Positions 59,116 through 64,000 of a stretch of DNA of 64,000 nucleotides are shown piece by piece (positions within the stretch are counted from its first letter, which is position 1; each line of letters starts with the position of its first letter). A program made the position numbers and the translations under genes. Under the pieces are notes generated by a model. The model was not told the DNA's origin, searched no databases, and saw only the letters and a list, made by a program, of their open reading frames with translations. Source of the stretch: Ophiodon elongatus (taxonomy: Eukaryota > Chordata > Actinopteri > Perciformes > Hexagrammidae); NCBI GenBank assembly GCA_016806645.1, contig JACSYO010002128.1, positions 2,356,434 to 2,420,433 of the forward strand, written 5' to 3'.

Positions 59116-62100
59116 TAGTTATCCAGCGCCTTTGTGAATCAGGCTCCTGGCATATATTTGAATGATTGTAAATTCAGGAAAAAATATATTTTTCATCTGT
59201 GAGACTTGCTTATGTGAATATACAAATATGGGGAAAAGCTGGTTAGAAATGCATAAATGTTACCGGCTGGTGCAATCACAGTGATATGCAGTCTTTGACT
59301 CCCCGTTCTGCAGATCATACTTCTTCTCCAAAGGAAGGATGTTGTATTTACATTCATCCAGATGTTTGAGGCTTCCACACAGAAGTTGATTCTCTGAAGG
59401 AGTGAAAAGTAAACACTGGTTATCTTGTAAATGATCGAAGTGTACCCACATTTCTGTAGATGACTAAGTCACCTACTGAATCTAAATATCATCTATGGTG
59501 AAAGTTCTGTCCCACCTGTAGGGGGCACAATGGGATAGTGTGGTAGCTATAACTCCTTACAAGAATAATGCCCTGGGCCTCCTTTTTAGGTGGAATATTC
59601 CCAGTGCCATTGAGGGCTCTTTCAAAATGTCAGCCCTTATCATAAACTTTTAATAGTGGCAGCATTGCTCACCATAGTATAATAATAATGACTAAATACA
59701 TGGTTTTAATAGTGTAATAGTGTACTGAGGAGCGGCCTATTATGCTGAAAAAGGCCCCAGCAGATGTGATGGATTCCTCAGTTGCATGCACTTACCTGTC
59801 ACATTATTTAATGCAATATTTTGCATCAGGTCTCTTCCTGCATGTTTACTTTGGGCTATGGTACTACCCATGGGCTCCTGGCGTGTATTATTCTGCTGTA
59901 GAGGGGAATTCATCTGCTTTTGTGGCTTGCCTTTCTTATGAATGGAGGTTGCTATCTCCAGTTTTGTTATGACCGCTGTTGCAGAAGTAGCTGTACTCCA
60001 GAGTCTTTGTAGAGGGTCTTGTTTGGGGGTTTCTGTTGTCTGTTTGAGCCTCAGAGTCCTATCTGTGGCCATTTTGACTGGTAATCCATATGTAGTTGTT
60101 GAGGGTGTAACAGTTGTCGTGCTGGATGTTGTTTTTTTTTCTAGACAACTCTTACAATGAGGCTGAAATGTGTCACCTCTGAGAGGCATCCTGAATCCAC
60201 AACAACGACTTTGTTTTGGAACTTTTTTGCGACTTTTGGTCCCTGCTGTGATGGCTGTTGGTAAGTGTAGCTGCAGCGCTGGATTCTGTGTTAAAGATGG
60301 GGTGCTTTGTGTTGTAGATGTTGTTTGTGGATAAGAGTTTGTGTTCCCCTGTGGTGGAACTTGGCTTCTCTGTGTGACGTAATCCGACAGGCCCTTACTG
60401 TTGCTCTTCCTTTGTCCAAGTCTTTTTTTAATCGGCATCATTGCAGTACTTTTAGAAGCATTTAAAAGACCCATTTTTATTGAAAGACTAGTGGTGTGCA
60501 GTCTTGACATCGGGCGCATTTGGGATGGTGTTGTTGTATCCAGTTTCCTGTGTCTTCTACATCCTTTTCCCTTAGTCCTTCTGAGGTAGAAAGTGTCTCC
60601 TCTGAGTCGGTCTCTAGAGTTACACCTACGTTCACTTTTGGGTGACTTTTTGCGTGGGTTGATCACAAAGCTTTCAGTTACATGCTTCCTCTTGCTACTT
60701 GCTACCATGTTGCTGTCAGTGTTGTCCCCATTATTGCTTGTAACATCAGAGTAAGGGAGGGGGCTTTTGAAGACAGCATAGGGAGCCTTTTTGGCTACTT
60801 TACACCTATAGAGAGAAACAATGCATGTTAAAACAAACCCATGGATAAAACGTTATCTGCTGTATTTCAATTTAAATAGACTACATTAATTGCATATTTA
60901 TTTAAGTCAGAAGAGGTACACTTGGTATTGCTATTTGGGATCATGATCTGTCATTTAAAAGAAGATTATTACAGTAACACAATGAAATTCAAGAATCAGT
61001 CACTCACAGACAAACTTTTGATTATAGTTATTATATTGTTTGTCAATGCAGTACCATTAATGCTAGACTGCTAGTTTACCATTAATTATTTCTTGTTTGT
61101 AAAACAATTTGTTAGTAGCCTGATAAATAAAGTTGTGGAAACAGAGCAGAGGTTTGGCAGTGCCCTTCATAATTTTGTGAGTTTTGGAAGACTGTCAGGC
61201 ATGTTTTTACAAGCAATCTACTGCTCTGGCTTTCCATAAAACCATTCCTGCATTTTCCACTGAACCTATGGGCTGCACTTGCTGCCGCGTCTAACAATAT
61301 GCAAGTTAAAGCTTTGGTAAACCACGTCAGTGTGTGTCTTACATCCCCCACCAGTACATCTCAATGCATTGCTTCTGCTGTTCGAGCTCAAAGCAGGGAA
61401 TCTGCAGGATGTTGAAGAAGCTGTAGCCCACCATGCTGGAAATGGTATCATTCACACTGAGAAGGCACTGTCGAAACCTGGGTGGCGTAAAAAGAACAAG
61501 CGAAGGTCAAGCGACAGACCAGTCAAAATTAAAACACACAAGGACGATAAATATCTTTTAATGCTGCCTTATTTTGTCTCCACATTTTGGGTAGACTAAA
61601 CAGTTTATAGATAACCTTTTTAACAAGGAGGTGAATTCTTGAAATGAGTATCAATTACTTGCGAATGAAAACCAAGCGTTAGAGGACAAACTTATTACAC
61701 ATGCACCTGTCAGCACCAGATGTAAAGTGATAGTAATACAGACGTTTCTGCAAAGTTAATACAGTAAAAATGAGGAATGATATGCCCAGCAAACATAAAA
61801 GAAGCAAGCAACGTGCTGACTCTTGACATCGAAAGAGTATCTGAAAGGCTGATTGCAGTGATATATGTAATACTCCTGGATGAATATTAATATTATGACA
61901 GTAGCATTCCAGAGAGGAGGACACTTTCATGAGTAAGTGTATAAAATGACGATGCACACAACTTCTGCAACACTTCAGCCTCTGAGTGGGTCTATCTGAC
62001 TTGACTATGCTTGCCAGAACATTATGGGGACAGGTCTCAGAGAGATGGGGATTGCTGGTTGCAGCAGTTTTCCTGGAGGCAGTAAATACTTGGACTCGGC

Positions 62101-63560
62101 ATTAGATACACAGGGGTGTGCATTCTGAGGCTCACCTTTGGTCACAGTCACAGTGTGAGACGGTAACAAATTTGGAGTTGAAGACTCCATAATTCACTGT
62201 GAAAGCCAGGATGACATGCAGGCAGTGGTCATGCTCACGGCAGCATCTATCTGCACTCTCAAACATCCCTGTGCAGGAAAACAAGATTAAAATTCAACCA
62301 CATATCAAAGGGCACTTTGCATGGAAGGAAGTCCTCAAGCATTCCTTGCCTAATTCAAAATCAAAAAGCTTCAAAGAGAGTTATTTGATAATTAAAGATG
62401 TGCGGGTTGTAAAACCAAGATCTCTCATATAAAATACCTACTGAAGAATTTTTTTTTATGTGATTACCATATAAATGTCAAGCCGACTTTCAAATAAATG
62501 TTCCTGCAAGTTTAACTTCATTGTCATTTATCTTAAATTTTGTGCAAAATCTGTACCTGTCAGGTCCACTTAAATTAAATAATGTCCCAAAAATGTTGCT
62601 GGTTTGTGTCAAGCTTTCTACATTGACAAATTCAGTTCAGTTCAATTTAATTAAATCCAATAAAACACAGCAATAGTGATCTTTATCGTTCTAAAAATAT
62701 ATATGCAAATCACAGTTTGGGTTTTTAATCTCATGACAAATACCAGTGATCTTTGTCTAATAAGAATGTGGGGACTTCAATGTTGAAGTTCATAGTCACT
62801 GTCTGATAATCAATATTTTATAATAATTGAATCTCCTATGGTATCAATCTACAATGTCAAGGAAGTGCGGATGATCTTAGGGCCAAACAGAGTGCCCCTA
62901 AAAATTCCCTTAGGTCTGTCTTTCACATTCTTTCAGAGGGCCCATATACCGTAGCCTATGTGAGTGACCATTCCCCCTATATGTCTCCTGACCTCTAATG
63001 ACCTCAATTACCCTAGGCACACAACGGAGGAAAAGTACACAAAAATCATAAAATCAGAGTTCACCATCCTCACCTAACTGTTCGTACCCGGCCGCTTTGC
63101 TGCCAGTGCCGCACCACAGCGTCCCCGGGAATATCCAGGCCCGTTTCCTCCGAACTTTTCCCTCTGTCCCATCTCTTCTTGTGCGCTTGGTAAACTTTGG
63201 CACACTGGAGGAGACGAGCGCGCAGGGAGAATTCGGAGACAACAGCATGCTGATGTTAAACCTCGGGGGGATTTCTTGGCCCTGGCTTCCGCTTCTGTCG
63301 CAAATACTGCAGTATCTGTCCGTGACAGTTGGATTGGTATTTACCTCGCATAGTACCGGTCGCGTGTCCTCGGACCACAGGCTGACGTACAAGGCGCGCA
63401 CACCGGCCGCGTCCTCTCGCAGAAACGTGACGCGCGTCTGTCCGCGTTCTGCAGAAGTCGATCTGAGACAGGACAGACCTGAGCCGCTCACATGTTGTGC
63501 TTTGGATAAAATGAGCGAGGATAAGACCAAAACAACTTGTAGGATGCACCTGCTTTGCAT
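57862..63560 (-). CDS. pla2g3: Group III secreted phospholipase A2 precursor
   Basis: Secreted calcium-dependent enzyme that releases fatty acids from the sn-2 position of phospholipids. Exons: 63560-63074, 62268-62136, 61477-61343, 60805-59796, 59393-59264, 58316-58197, 58048-57862. All are GT-AG and in phase, giving 2,202 bases and 733 residues (human is about 509). A signal peptide covers about residues 1-20. An N-terminal propeptide ends at a furin-like RRKR (137-140). The bee-venom-type domain follows: WCGTGSK calcium loop (149-155), CCREHDHC with catalytic His175, and HCDCD with Asp205. A distal cysteine-rich segment (YHCDCTSRLAVL, later CFKLPNERKC) matches the human C-terminal region. 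Exon 4 adds about 336 basic Ser/Thr-rich residues, which account for the extra length. Some decades of divergence in that exon are expected, but its boundaries are firm. Confidence 0.95.
58650..58745 (-). repeat. Dispersed repeat, copy C (single arm)
   Basis: Read on the minus strand, it carries ATTACACCTGTGG, then TCTGCTGTGAAAAGGCCTATA, in the same order as the right arm of the element at 11,994-12,072. It lies in pla2g3 intron 5. Confidence 0.6.
59066..59112. repeat. (TA)n microsatellite in pla2g3 intron 5
   Basis: About 23 TA units, about 150 bases downstream of the exon 5 donor in transcript sense. Confidence 0.92.
59796..60805 (-). other. pla2g3: pla2g3 exon 4: long basic linker with duplicated RGD unit
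   Basis: A single 1,010-base exon encodes residues 253-588 between the catalytic domain and the distal cysteine-rich segment. It is rich in Lys, Arg, Ser and Thr and probably disordered and extracellular. Two copies of a unit are visible: RKKSPKSERRC followed by RLRGDTF (residues 303-324), and RKKVPKQSRCC followed by PLRGDTF (444-465). Each ends in a downstream Lys/Cys stretch (TKGKGC and HCKSC). RGD tripeptides fall at residues 320-322 and 461-463. Thr/Gln-rich spacers separate the units. Confidence 0.88.
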
Positions 63561-64000
63561 CTCAATGTGAAATTGGTGTATAATTAATCCAGTAAACTTT
63601 GAAGGGTTAAATTAACGTCTGGGCGAATTATTCCACATGAAATGTAGCATCAGTGTATTTTTCTGCACTAACCGGCTTAAAAGGCGTCTGTTTCTACATG
63701 ATGAGAGCATGTGTGCCTCCGGCGTAAACCGTTTGTGCTGAGAGGTCCTCTTATTGGTCTGCCGCAATAGAGGCTCGTCAGAAATATGACACGCCTCCCT
63801 ATTGCGGGTTTGTGTGTGACTCGAGCCGGCATTTCATAAAGGCATATTGGCGGATTTGTAAAGTTATATATTCCAAATTTAAACTATTTAGATTTCAGAG
63901 TGACGCATATCAGATTTTGTCTGTATCAACCTGTACCTCACTGTGACTAAATCGAGAAACTCCTGTATACTAGACATTACTCTAGACATTAGTCTCCACC
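63561..64000 (-). promoter_or_regulatory. pla2g3 upstream region
   Basis: The 440 bases upstream of the pla2g3 ATG hold a CCAAT box on the minus strand (ATTGG on the plus strand at 63,753-63,757) and a weak TATA-like CCTTTTAAG near 63,678-63,686. No upstream exon was recognised before the window ends. The start-site position is a guess. Confidence 0.4.

Noticed and set aside
63097..63570. Plus-strand open frame of 157 codons
   Set aside because: Antisense shadow of pla2g3 exon 1, which has a signal peptide, furin site and catalytic-domain start on the minus strand.

Overview
This window is eukaryotic and fits a ray-finned (teleost) fish chromosome. Genes are split by short GT-AG introns (many of 80-300 bases). 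The proteins read clearly as vertebrate orthologues, the DNA is AT-rich with many microsatellites, and transposon content is low. There is no operon structure and no bacterial, viral or CRISPR feature. The gene models below were built by reading splice sites and checking reading phase at each junction; no alignment or database search was run.

Layout. (1) Bases 1-14,000 are mostly non-coding. One exon of ttc28 (minus strand, 5942-about 6241) encodes the first TPR pair, and the rest reads as intron or flank of that very long gene plus a few repeats. (2) Bases 14,000-16,680 hold a complete serine/threonine dehydratase gene (sds, plus strand): a TATA promoter, one non-coding and seven coding exons, 323 residues, and a poly(A) signal. 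(3) Bases 18,650-56,600 hold complete hectd4 (minus strand), a giant HECT-type E3 ubiquitin ligase. I resolve 76 coding exons with consistent phase, giving 13,356 coding bases and 4,451 residues, with a CUB-like region, a SPRY domain and a C-terminal HECT domain. sds and hectd4 converge tail to tail. (4) Bases 57,600-63,560 hold complete pla2g3 (minus strand), a secreted bee-venom-type group III phospholipase A2 precursor of 733 residues in seven coding exons. Its C-terminal extension is unusually large and contains a duplicated RGD-bearing unit.

The genes are functionally unrelated: an actin/midbody-associated TPR scaffold, amino-acid catabolism, ubiquitin ligation and phospholipid hydrolysis. 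In human, SDS and HECTD4 lie on 12q24 while TTC28 and PLA2G3 lie on 22q12, so the window keeps the ancestral linkage of those two blocks.

I do not see a new biological system. The most interesting points are three non-canonical GC-AG introns in hectd4, one of whose donors begins a 19-base near-palindrome; the duplicated RGD module in pla2g3; an internally deleted hAT transposon with intact ends and an 8-bp target duplication; and a small dispersed inverted-repeat element present three times.
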